This document shows positions 16,189-23,561 of a stretch of DNA of 46,154 bases, piece by piece. Origin of the DNA: Chrysiogenes arsenatis DSM 11915 (GTDB taxonomy: Bacteria; Chrysiogenota; Chrysiogenetes; Chrysiogenales; Chrysiogenaceae); assembly GCF_000469585.1 (NCBI RefSeq), contig NZ_AWNK01000010.1, forward strand, positions 18,325 through 64,478. Direction: 5' to 3'. The notes under the pieces are model-generated. The model did not search any database. It was not told where the DNA came from and was given only the letters and a program-made list of their open reading frames with translations. How positions within the stretch are numbered: the stretch's first letter is position 1; the number at the start of each line of letters is the position of its first letter. A program made the position numbers and the translations under genes.

Positions 16189-16803
16189 ATGCAAACAGAT
16201 ACTCTTTCTTTTTATAGCAAACATTTAAATGTTCTCTATGTGGAAGATGAAATTTCGGTGTTGAAAGCAGCGGAGAAACTTCTTTCCTTATATTTCAAAA
16301 ATGTAGAGACCGCATCGAATGGGAAAATAGCGCTCGAAAAATATCAACCAGCGTTGCATCACATAGTTATTACCGACATCAACATGCCAATTATGAACGG
16401 GCTTGAGTTTATCAGGCAGATCCGCAAAATAAACCCAAGTCAACTTATTGTGGTCACCTCGGCACATAATGAAGCGGATTACCTGTGCAACCTGATCGCT
16501 CTTGGCGTTGATTTTTACCTTATGAAGCCGTTTGAAAATGAAGCGATTGTTAATACCCTTACGAAAGCCGGCTCAAAGCTCTTTCACGAAAAACGTTACG
16601 CTTATATGCGTCAAGTCATTCAACAAAATGGCGGATTATCGCAATCGAAAGCATTACTCAGTACGACCATCGACACGCTGAGTGCAATGCGTGATGAACT
16701 TGTTGTTGACCCCATGGCGATAGAGAGAGTGATTGAAAGCTTAGGTTCTATTGGTGGCACGCTCGACTATATTGATCAACTTTTTGTGGAAAACATTGAA
16801 TAG
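16189..16803 (+). CDS. Response regulator with stand-alone receiver domain
   Basis: A 204-residue protein. Residues 10-130 form a CheY-like receiver with the acidic pair in YVEDE, phospho-acceptor Asp in IVITDINMP, a Thr/Ser in VVTSAHNE and the Lys in MKPFE. The remaining 75 residues are helical (STTIDTLSAMRDELVVDPMAIERVIESLG) and match no output domain I know. No DNA-binding domain is visible, so it probably acts by protein contact. The GGGGGTG before ATG 16189 outranks an upstream in-frame start at 16174. No partner kinase lies nearby. Confidence 0.85.
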   Translation: MQTDTLSFYSKHLNVLYVEDEISVLKAAEKLLSLYFKNVETASNGKIALEKYQPALHHIVITDINMPIMNGLEFIRQIRKINPSQLIVVTSAHNEADYLCNLIALGVDFYLMKPFENEAIVNTLTKAGSKLFHEKRYAYMRQVIQQNGGLSQSKALLSTTIDTLSAMRDELVVDPMAIERVIESLGSIGGTLDYIDQLFVENIE

Positions 16804-16877
16804 CCAATAGCGCCACTCAAGTTTTTTTTGTCGCCAACCGATACATCGACATAACTCCATGGAGGGAGGGTAGTGTC

Positions 16878-16967
16878 ATGGTAGGGATAGGGACAATTCT
16901 GTTAGTGTGCTATTTCTTGGTTCTTGCGGCTTCATTTGCTATGTACGTTGCTGGTGGTACACTGTAG
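16878..16967 (+). CDS. 29-residue single-helix membrane microprotein
   Basis: A short frame with an unusually good ribosome site (GGAGGGAGGG seven bases before ATG). It encodes one hydrophobic helix (ILLVCYFLVLAASFAMYVAG) and ends with TAG. The size and design are those of small accessory subunits of membrane complexes, such as KdpF- or CydX-type peptides, but no family match is evident. It is followed 19 bp later by a strong bidirectional terminator. It is too short for standard gene callers. Confidence 0.5.
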   Translation: MVGIGTILLVCYFLVLAASFAMYVAGGTL

Positions 16968-16985
16968 CGGACACAAGTGAATATG

Positions 16986-17031
16986 CACTGACAAAAAAAG
17001 CGGGCGAGTATGCCCGCTTTTTTTGTCAGTG
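16986..17031. terminator. Strong bidirectional intrinsic terminator
   Basis: A perfect 20 bp inverted repeat (arms CACTGACAAAAAAAGCGGGC and its complement) around a six-base loop GAGTAT. T-runs lie on both strands. It ends the plus-strand genes and the minus-strand amidase-mutase operon. Confidence 0.9.
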
Positions 17032-17040
17032 TACAGACGC

Positions 17041-19323
17041 TCAGAGTGCTTTGTGCTCTGACAGCAAGAACATCAATGGCAGCTCGAGTCGTTCGCGCCA
17101 AGCCGCTTCTGAGTGCTCGGCGCCGTCAAATTTGCACGTTATCCAATCTTCATTTTCCACATATCCCGCCAGACGGATTCGTCTATCAACGACCTGCTGA
17201 TAGGCTTCATACGGCGCATCGACCCCTTCCGTTCCAAAATCAAAATAGAGCCGATGCGTTCCCGCAGGTGGCAAGTGATCAGCCAAATAGACCTCCATTT
17301 TTCCTGCAACGGCTGGCCAGTGCGTTGAAAGTGCGGCTACGCCACCAAATACGTGTGGATATTCGCACAGGCCGTAGATGGAAATAATGCCACCCATACT
17401 GGAACCCAGCAGAAACGTATTGTTTTGATCAGAAAGTGTGCGGTAATGCATATCAATAAAAGGCTTTAGCTCGTTAACGAGAAAGGCGAGATAGGTATCG
17501 CCTTTTGGTGTTCCCCATTCCTGTTGGTACGCGCGCTGCTCTACGTGACTCAGAGCGTTTTCAAAAACCCGCGTGGCATCGTATTCGTTATAACGTTCCG
17601 GTGTATTCCAAATGCCAACGACAATTGCTTCGCGGATGGCACCTTCGGCAATCAGCCGTTCCATGGTTACGCCGAATCCCCAATCGACCCCAGCAAAAGA
17701 GGTTGCTGGGTCAAACAAATTCTGCCCATCGTGAACGTACAGAACCGGATAGCGCTGGTATGCGTTGGTGGCATAGTGTGGTGGCCGCCAAATAGTGATA
17801 TGGCGTGGCGCGCAGGTTGCCGAGGGAAAGTTGGAGTGCTGAACGAGCGTTCCATGCGTAGGAGTATGACGTGGTGGGTCGATATCAATTGCGAGTTGTG
17901 GCAATCCTCTTTCGCGTAACAGATGCGCGACGAGGCAGCGATAGTGATCAAGTTGGTCCTGCGTCGTGGCTTCAAAACGACACGAAAGCGCGGCGCGTGT
18001 AGTACTGGTTCGCAGTAATACCCATCCTTCGTGAAACACGATGCGGAGCCCATCAACCGTGATGACATCGCGAATACCGTACTGTTTGCGGAACTCAGGG
18101 GAAGCACAGTCAAGAGTGAGCGCTTCAAAAAAGGTTTGCAACGACGGCACGGGCGCAAAAACATAGAGTTCGGGGGTGTTGACCACTGTTTGAAAAGGGG
18201 CAATATATTCGCCTATTTCCGCTTGGTGGGTACGAAAAAAATTGCCAAAGCGGCACGCTGCGTACAGCGCATCGTCAAGCGCCGTAGTATCATCGCCAAA
18301 GAAAATATGGCCACTTAATTCCCCGGCAAGGAGGGCGTGCTGCTCAATCATCTGTGTGCGGAGCAAAGAGCGACCGGTCTTCCCGAACATTGCCTTGATC
18401 CCAAGTTCGTGCAGCTGGTCAAAGAAAACCTGCGAGAGTTTACAATCTCCAATGGCGGTTATGGCATCTGGCCGTTGCGAACGGATATCACATGCCAGTA
18501 GCAAGAGGAGTTCTTCCATGCGCAAGCGGCCGTGGCCGCCAAGAATAACCGCCAGCCGATCGCCATCGCCATCAAAGGCAAAGCCGATATCAAGTTTATG
18601 CGTGGCGACATACCGCTCGAGTGTCATCAGATTGGTGGCAATCGCCGGATTAGGGTGATGATCAGGGAAATGACCATCGGGGACGCAAAAGAGTTCGTGT
18701 ATTTCGGCACCAAGCAAACGGAGCACGTGTGGTGCGATGATGCCACAACTGCCATGTCCCCCATCAATCGCAATGCGCAACCCATCGAGGCGAAAGGGTT
18801 TATTGGTTAAAAAATCACGGTATTGCTGGTGTACTGTTTCGCGCGCGATGGTGTCAGTCGGAAGTGAAATTTTATGCGGAGCATTGACGAAAGCTTGTAC
18901 CGCACAGGAAGCAATCTGTTGTAAATCGCTTTGGGTAGGGATTTCACCGCGCAGTGTCAGTTTGAGTCCATTGATTTCCGGCGGGTGATGACTGCCGGTT
19001 ATCATCAGCGAGACGTCAAAGCATGGTGTCGCGTAACGCGTCGCAAAGGCGGCGATAGGCGTGGTACATAACCCACCAAAATGAATAGAGCTTTGTGGCA
19101 TTTGCTGGTGCAAAGCGCATAAGACATCATGGGCGATGCGCGGCGAATGGAGTCGACTATCGTGACCGACAAAGAGTGTTGGAACCGCAACGCCGCGCCC
19201 ATGCAGCCACTGCGCTATCCCGCATACGATTGCCTGAATGGCAGCCGTATGGAGTCCGGCGCGGGCGTCACCGCGAATATCACTGATACGAAATATCGTT
19301 TGGTCGAGCGTGGCAACGTCCAT
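17041..19323 (-). CDS. Phosphohexomutase fused to an esterase (Fes/IroE-like) domain
   Basis: About 760 residues with two enzyme modules (numbering from the in-frame TTG two codons upstream). Residues 10-475 are an alpha-D-phosphohexomutase (PMM/PGM type): phosphoserine loop TGSHHPPEINGLK with Ser113, metal-binding FDGDGDR at 252-258 and sugar-binding GELSGH at 336-341. After a linker, residues 490-762 form an alpha/beta-hydrolase of the putative esterase family: oxyanion region VLYVHDGQNLFD, nucleophile GSSMG with Ser644, an Asp near 697-704 and His739 in AEHSEAAWRERL. The first should interconvert hexose 1- and 6-phosphates, the second cleave an ester. I know of no standard family with this order. 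It is downstream of amidase and SspB-like genes. ATG 19323 has only a weak ribosome site. Confidence 0.9.
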   Translation of the reverse strand: MDVATLDQTIFRISDIRGDARAGLHTAAIQAIVCGIAQWLHGRGVAVPTLFVGHDSRLHSPRIAHDVLCALHQQMPQSSIHFGGLCTTPIAAFATRYATPCFDVSLMITGSHHPPEINGLKLTLRGEIPTQSDLQQIASCAVQAFVNAPHKISLPTDTIARETVHQQYRDFLTNKPFRLDGLRIAIDGGHGSCGIIAPHVLRLLGAEIHELFCVPDGHFPDHHPNPAIATNLMTLERYVATHKLDIGFAFDGDGDRLAVILGGHGRLRMEELLLLLACDIRSQRPDAITAIGDCKLSQVFFDQLHELGIKAMFGKTGRSLLRTQMIEQHALLAGELSGHIFFGDDTTALDDALYAACRFGNFFRTHQAEIGEYIAPFQTVVNTPELYVFAPVPSLQTFFEALTLDCASPEFRKQYGIRDVITVDGLRIVFHEGWVLLRTSTTRAALSCRFEATTQDQLDHYRCLVAHLLRERGLPQLAIDIDPPRHTPTHGTLVQHSNFPSATCAPRHITIWRPPHYATNAYQRYPVLYVHDGQNLFDPATSFAGVDWGFGVTMERLIAEGAIREAIVVGIWNTPERYNEYDATRVFENALSHVEQRAYQQEWGTPKGDTYLAFLVNELKPFIDMHYRTLSDQNNTFLLGSSMGGIISIYGLCEYPHVFGGVAALSTHWPAVAGKMEVYLADHLPPAGTHRLYFDFGTEGVDAPYEAYQQVVDRRIRLAGYVENEDWITCKFDGAEHSEAAWRERLELPLMFLLSEHKAL

Positions 19324-19332
19324 GGTCAACAG

Positions 19333-19749
19333 TTAGCGAGGGAACAATTTGCGGATTTTGGGTTTTTCTTCGCCTGTTTTTTCAGATGAATCCGTTGGGA
19401 TGGGTGGCATTGATTGCGAACGATTTTCGGCAAAAATCGCATCAAGTTCTTTGGGAAAATACGCCTGACCCTGAATTTTTTCGTCAAAAATCGAATAGGT
19501 GGCGACCACTGCATCGTTTGAAATCAACACTGACGTGCGGTTCCCTTCAAACACCAACGTACAGGCAAGGCACTCGTTTTCGTAACTCCATGGTGGTTGT
19601 GTCATCGGGTTAAAAATGAGAACGACTTGTTTTTCGGCATTGAAATATTTGTCAGCAATGCCGGTACAAAGTCCGCGCGTTTTATCGACGACAAGGTAGG
19701 CGGAGCCGTAATAGCGAATAAAGCCTTCAAAAATATCGAATTTTTCCAT
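19333..19749 (-). CDS. SspB-like protein (possible ClpXP adaptor)
   Basis: A 138-residue protein. The middle follows the stringent starvation protein B plan: AYLVVDKTRGL, then VVLIFNP, then a strand with a Gly-Asn turn, then SVLISNDAVVATYS and a final GQAYFPKE. The basic C-terminus (KPKIRKLFPR) after a flexible acidic/Pro stretch resembles the SspB tail that docks on ClpX. SspB delivers ssrA-tagged proteins to the ClpXP protease. Identity is limited, so this remains a fold-level call. The ATG at 19749 has GGGAG upstream; a longer in-frame reading into the amidase gene is not likely. It sits 19 bp after amiC. Confidence 0.55.
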   Translation of the reverse strand: MEKFDIFEGFIRYYGSAYLVVDKTRGLCTGIADKYFNAEKQVVLIFNPMTQPPWSYENECLACTLVFEGNRTSVLISNDAVVATYSIFDEKIQGQAYFPKELDAIFAENRSQSMPPIPTDSSEKTGEEKPKIRKLFPR

Positions 19750-19768
19750 GACATCTCCCTCAGTATGA

Positions 19769-21607
19769 TCATTGAGCCGCATAGCGCATGATGCCGCGTG
19801 CAATATGTTCTGCAAGTAATTCGCGATAGGCAGGACTCGCCAGTAATTCCCCTTCGCGTCGATTCGAAATAAAGCCCACTTCGAGCAAAATTGAGGGCAT
19901 TTGCGCTCCGATAAGGACATAAAAAGGTGCTTTCTTCACCCCTTTATCGGGAATATCAGGATAACGCTGGCGCACACCATTTACAAGTTGCCGGTGTACG
20001 GCTTGCGCCAGTACGGTTGACTCGCTGATTTTTGAATTCATCATCAAATCTTTTAAAATACCTTGCAAGTCACTGACACTTTTTTCACTGATGGCATTTT
20101 CGCGTGCCGCCAATTCCATCGCTTCCGGGTCGGTAGCAATGTTCAGGAAGTACGTTTCAATCCCAAATGCTTTGGTATTACGGCTCGCGTTCGCATGGAT
20201 CGAGATAAACATATCGGCTTTTTTCGTATTCGCAAAGGCTGTCCGTGCTTCTAGTGGTAAAAAAACATCCGTTGTACGAGTGAGGAGAACGTCAAGGGTG
20301 GAATGGCGACGCAAGTAGTCGGCTACTTTCAGTGAAAGATCGAGCACAACATCCTTTTCGCGCAACCCGCGATAGCCTATTGCGCCTGGATCACGGCCGC
20401 CGTGGCCAGCGTCGATCACCACGCGGTTGACGTGCAAGCCAAGTTGACGCGCTAAACTCATGGAGCCGCCGGAAAGAGTTGGCGTAAGCGAAGCAATTTG
20501 GGTGGAGCTGCTGCTTGGAGTTTGTCCTGGGCGGAGTTTCCCTTTCGCGTCGACGACGGGAACGGCGGTCGATGACGAAGTGGACGGTTCAATTTTTGAT
20601 GGTGTTGCCACCGCTGCGGTGTTCATTGCTCCCGATGTCTGCTGTGTTTTCGCAACTGTGTTGCTGTTCAAGTCAATAACTAAGCGGGTTGGATTTTTGA
20701 GCGTGAAAACATTAAAATCATCAACCGTGTTGATGTCAAATACCACACGGAGCGTATCGCGATCAAAGCGGGCAGCGCGGATCGCCGTCAGTTGCGTATT
20801 ATTAAGGGTGATATTGTCGAGATTGTCATCCTTGTCGACCCCGAAAATATCGATAAATAAACGGGGAGGCTTGCCAAGCACACGATCTTCGCGAAGCCAG
20901 TGCCGCTTAAAAGAAACTTCTGCATTGTCATCTGAAAAGCGGAGCACAGCGCGGGTATAGTCATCATTCGAATAGGTATCAATGTTGATAAGGCGCGCGG
21001 AAGAATTGGATGAAGTGTTGGCTGGTGCGCTTGATTTTGCGGGAGCCTGCACTACGCTGGGGGGGGATCCGGCTACCCGGTTGTTAATACTTTCAATCCG
21101 CTCACGGGCTTTTGCCACCATATCGCCAGAAGGAAACCGATTCAGTACCTGTTCGTATTGACGTAAGGCAAGCACTAAATCACCTTTTTCGATCTCGTAC
21201 ACCTCGCCAGCCAAAAACGCACCATCATCAGCTAAGTTGCTTTCTGGATAACGATTCGAGAGCGTACGGAACGTATTTAACGCTTGCTCTAAATCGTAGG
21301 TTTTAGAAGAAAGGCGATAGAGTTTCAGGTACGCATGCGCCGCATGGTACATCGCTTTCGGTGCATTCTCACTGCGCGGGAAGTTAAAGTAGAAATACTC
21401 GAATCTTTCGATAGCATTCAGCCATGAAGAACGGTATTGCACTGCGCTGTTCTTTTCCAGCGCGCGATAATAGTTGATGGCGTTCTGATAGTATTCCGTT
21501 TCGTAATTGCTACCCCATGCAGGAGTGACCATCAAGAGCAGAATGAGAATCAATCCCCGCATACAACGCCGCACAATCCCCCCTTTATTTTTCGGAAACG
21601 CCATCAT
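19769..21607 (-). CDS. N-acetylmuramoyl-L-alanine amidase, AmiC type, with TPR and AMIN domains
   Basis: A 612-residue exported cell-wall hydrolase. An N-terminal signal sequence (residues about 14-32, GLILILLLMVTPAWG) is followed by TPR-like repeats (residues 35-180, with FRTLSNRYPES and YEQVLNRFPSG). Next come a Ser/Pro linker, an AMIN domain (about 205-310, with LFIDIFG and RLVIDLN) and the Amidase_3 catalytic domain from about 390 (VVIDAGHGG, then E in GLREKDVV, SIHAN, and LLEVGFISN). It cuts the amide between MurNAc and the stem peptide, usually during daughter-cell separation. The AMIN domain normally targets septal peptidoglycan. The TPR extension is uncommon in AmiC of enterobacteria. 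AGGAGA precedes the ATG. Confidence 0.92.
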   Translation of the reverse strand: MMAFPKNKGGIVRRCMRGLILILLLMVTPAWGSNYETEYYQNAINYYRALEKNSAVQYRSSWLNAIERFEYFYFNFPRSENAPKAMYHAAHAYLKLYRLSSKTYDLEQALNTFRTLSNRYPESNLADDGAFLAGEVYEIEKGDLVLALRQYEQVLNRFPSGDMVAKARERIESINNRVAGSPPSVVQAPAKSSAPANTSSNSSARLINIDTYSNDDYTRAVLRFSDDNAEVSFKRHWLREDRVLGKPPRLFIDIFGVDKDDNLDNITLNNTQLTAIRAARFDRDTLRVVFDINTVDDFNVFTLKNPTRLVIDLNSNTVAKTQQTSGAMNTAAVATPSKIEPSTSSSTAVPVVDAKGKLRPGQTPSSSSTQIASLTPTLSGGSMSLARQLGLHVNRVVIDAGHGGRDPGAIGYRGLREKDVVLDLSLKVADYLRRHSTLDVLLTRTTDVFLPLEARTAFANTKKADMFISIHANASRNTKAFGIETYFLNIATDPEAMELAARENAISEKSVSDLQGILKDLMMNSKISESTVLAQAVHRQLVNGVRQRYPDIPDKGVKKAPFYVLIGAQMPSILLEVGFISNRREGELLASPAYRELLAEHIARGIMRYAAQ

Positions 21608-21746
21608 AGCGATATTCTCCTACAGTCTCAATAACTTATCATGCAAGAAGTGTGCAAAAAGCAATATGTCAGGGGGGTAACTGGCCGAGCGTAAACCACG
21701 CGTTTCAGAACCATCGCAATATTATGTCACAATCGGAAGACAAAAA

Positions 21747-21771
21747 AAGGTGGGCAGAAGCCCACCAGGAT
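21747..21771 (-). terminator. Intrinsic terminator after the 43-residue gene
   Basis: The minus strand reads GGTGGGC-TTCT-GCCCACC followed by seven T. It begins a few bases after the stop codon of the small gene at 21774-21905. Confidence 0.8.
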
Positions 21772-21773
21772 TA

Positions 21774-21905
21774 CTATTTTCTCTTCTTCGTACGTTGGCC
21801 GAAATATTTGGTAGTAACGGTAAGAATACTCTCCAACCAAATGACCGCCAAAACGCCAAGAATAACGAGCGTTATGTCAATTTTCTCATCTCCGAACACA
21901 TTCAT
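21774..21905 (-). CDS. 43-residue single-pass membrane microprotein
   Basis: A short minus-strand frame encoding an acidic N-terminus (FGDEKID), one hydrophobic helix (ITLVILGVLAVIWLES) and a very basic tail (GQRTKKRK) that would stay in the cytoplasm. A strong terminator starts just past the stop, which argues for a real transcription unit. A perfect TATAAT (21908-21913) sits only two bases before the ATG, which would make the mRNA leaderless or shift the start to the GTG two codons later. No Shine-Dalgarno is seen and no family recognised. Confidence 0.5.
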   Translation of the reverse strand: MNVFGDEKIDITLVILGVLAVIWLESILTVTTKYFGQRTKKRK

Positions 21906-22225
21906 GGATTATAAACGGAAAAACCTAACCGGCACCGGAAGAATGTTCAGACATGCAATTTCTCATCTCCCCAAAGTTTGGTCGATCATATTGGGGGGCG
22001 AGATGTTTGTCAAACAGCTCTAGCAAGCAATGCGATGCCAAATCTTCTCTTCTCTCGTCTTCGCTGATCAAAACTCAGTTTCTCTTGCCTTCCCGGCTCT
22101 CTATACAAAAAATATTGCAGGCAATACGGCAAAATGCCACCATGATCCATGGAAAAAACTTATACTCGCACGCTGCTGGGCAACCCTACGAAACATCCAG
22201 CCGCCATATTGAAGGAGAAAAACCC
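21906..22225. other. Intergenic region upstream of yafJ-like gene
   Basis: 320 bp between the microprotein gene and the glutamine amidotransferase gene. Apart from the TATAAT near 21908-21913 I find no convincing gene. An open frame runs through it into the amidotransferase, but its composition is not protein-like. No complete promoter or riboswitch could be assigned. Confidence 0.4.
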
Positions 22226-23008
22226 ATGTGCGAACTGCTTGGCATGAGCGCCAATGTGCCAACCGATATATGCTTTAGTTTTCGTGGACTGATGCAGCGC
22301 GGTGGCTGCACCGGGCCGCATCGTGATGGATGGGGGATTGCGTTTTATGAAGGGAAAGGGCTGCGTTGTTTTCACGATCCGCAGCCAAGTGCCGAATCTC
22401 GGTTGGCGCAACTTATTGCGGATTATCCCATCAAAAGCGGTATTGTTATCAGCCATATCCGTCAGGCCAACGTGGGTGGCGTTTGTCTGGAAAATACCCA
22501 TCCGTTTAGCCGTGAATTGTGGGGTTCGCCATGGACGTTTGCCCATAACGGTCAGTTGAGTGCTGAATTGTTCCAGCTTCCGCTGGGGTTTTATGAGCCG
22601 ACAGGATCTACCGACAGCGAATATGCGTTTTGTTGGATGCTGGGCGAAATCCGACGCCAGTTTCCTAAGCGGCCATCAAACCTTATTGGCGTTCAAAAAC
22701 TTATCCGTGAATGTTGCGAACAGCTCCGCTTATTGGGGGTCTTCAATATGCTTTTAAGTGAATCGACCCACTTGTTTGCCTACTGCACCACGAAACTGAC
22801 ATGGATTACCCGCTGCTCACCCTTCAACCAGGCGCAACTGCGTGACTGTGAAATGGCGGTGGATTTTCAGGCCGTGACGACGCCCAACGATGTGGTCACA
22901 GTCATTGCCACGGAACCGCTGACTGATAATGAAGTTTGGCACCCGATGCAATGTGGTGAATTACTGGTGCTGGTTGAGGGAGAAGTAGCGCTGATGGGTT
23001 CTGCGTAA
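22226..23008 (+). CDS. yafJ: Class II glutamine amidotransferase, YafJ type
   Basis: A 260-residue N-terminal-nucleophile amidotransferase. The second residue is Cys (MCELLGMSANVP), which becomes the catalytic N-terminus after Met removal. Family landmarks follow: GPHRDGWGIAFYEG, a SHIRQANVGGVCLENTHPFSRE segment and WTFAHNGQL. These enzymes release ammonia from glutamine; the acceptor for YafJ proteins is not established. GAAGGAG lies upstream of the ATG. A much longer in-frame reading from 21953 is rejected because it would bury the catalytic Cys. Confidence 0.92.
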   Translation: MCELLGMSANVPTDICFSFRGLMQRGGCTGPHRDGWGIAFYEGKGLRCFHDPQPSAESRLAQLIADYPIKSGIVISHIRQANVGGVCLENTHPFSRELWGSPWTFAHNGQLSAELFQLPLGFYEPTGSTDSEYAFCWMLGEIRRQFPKRPSNLIGVQKLIRECCEQLRLLGVFNMLLSESTHLFAYCTTKLTWITRCSPFNQAQLRDCEMAVDFQAVTTPNDVVTVIATEPLTDNEVWHPMQCGELLVLVEGEVALMGSA

Positions 23009-23037
23009 AAAGTTTCCCCACAAGAATTGACCACCGC

Positions 23038-23065
23038 TTGACAATATTGCGCTTCGGTATATTGT
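23038..23065 (+). promoter_or_regulatory. Candidate promoter/operator of the copper efflux operon
   Basis: TTGACA (23038-23043), a 16 bp spacer and TATTGT (23060-23065). An inverted repeat CAATAT-N11-ATATTG (23042-23047 / 23059-23064) fills the spacer, as expected for an operator. It does not match the known CusR box, and no regulator gene lies next to the operon. Confidence 0.5.
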
Positions 23066-23131
23066 TTGCATTCGTGCTGTGCCGAAGCGTAGGCAAGCGA
23101 ACAAAATCCACAGAAAGGGGGGCAAAGCAAA

Positions 23132-23509
23132 ATGAAGATAGTGCGCACACTGATATTTGTCGTGGCCGTTTTCTCGCTCCTCTTTCAGGGAATCGGTGCA
23201 CCCTTGGCATTTGCTGCCACGCAAGGAGAATCGCCGACAGCGATTTCTATGCCTGACCATGCTCATAGTGAGGCACACCATCACGGCCATCATGCCGTTC
23301 AGGAAGAGTTTGCTGAAGCCGCCTCAGACTTCTGCCACGATGGCACCAACCCCTTGTGCGGCGATTGCATCTGCCACACCCTTTCCACATTTCACATCCC
23401 TTTCCAGCTTGCTCCACAAGAGATTCACAACACTCACCTAGCGCCACTCCGCGAGGTTCAACCCCGTATTTTTGTCAGTGTCAATCCGCGCCCTCCACAA
23501 GCATCCTGA
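23132..23509 (+). CDS. Exported His/Cys-rich protein at the head of the Cus operon
   Basis: A 125-residue protein with a cleavable-looking signal sequence (residues 1-28, ending LAFAA). It then carries a His-rich stretch (HAHSEAHHHGHH) and a Cys cluster, DFCHDGTNPLCGDCICH. These are typical soft-metal ligands, and the gene is the first of a Cu(I)/Ag(I) efflux operon, so a periplasmic metal-buffering or sensing role is likely. No named family is certain. The ribosome site AAAGGGGGG is strong. A 52 bp gap precedes the channel gene. Confidence 0.65.
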   Translation: MKIVRTLIFVVAVFSLLFQGIGAPLAFAATQGESPTAISMPDHAHSEAHHHGHHAVQEEFAEAASDFCHDGTNPLCGDCICHTLSTFHIPFQLAPQEIHNTHLAPLREVQPRIFVSVNPRPPQAS

Positions 23510-23561
23510 GTTTGTTCGCGTTTGAGTTTTTAAACCACTGACAGAACTTTGGAGTATTTCT

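Noticed and set aside
21953-22225. N-terminal extension of the YafJ-like protein
   Set aside because: It would bury the catalytic N-terminal Cys, and the strong ribosome site is at 22226.
22100-22225. Riboswitch upstream of the YafJ-like gene
   Set aside because: Some stem-like patches are present, but no known riboswitch core could be matched by eye.
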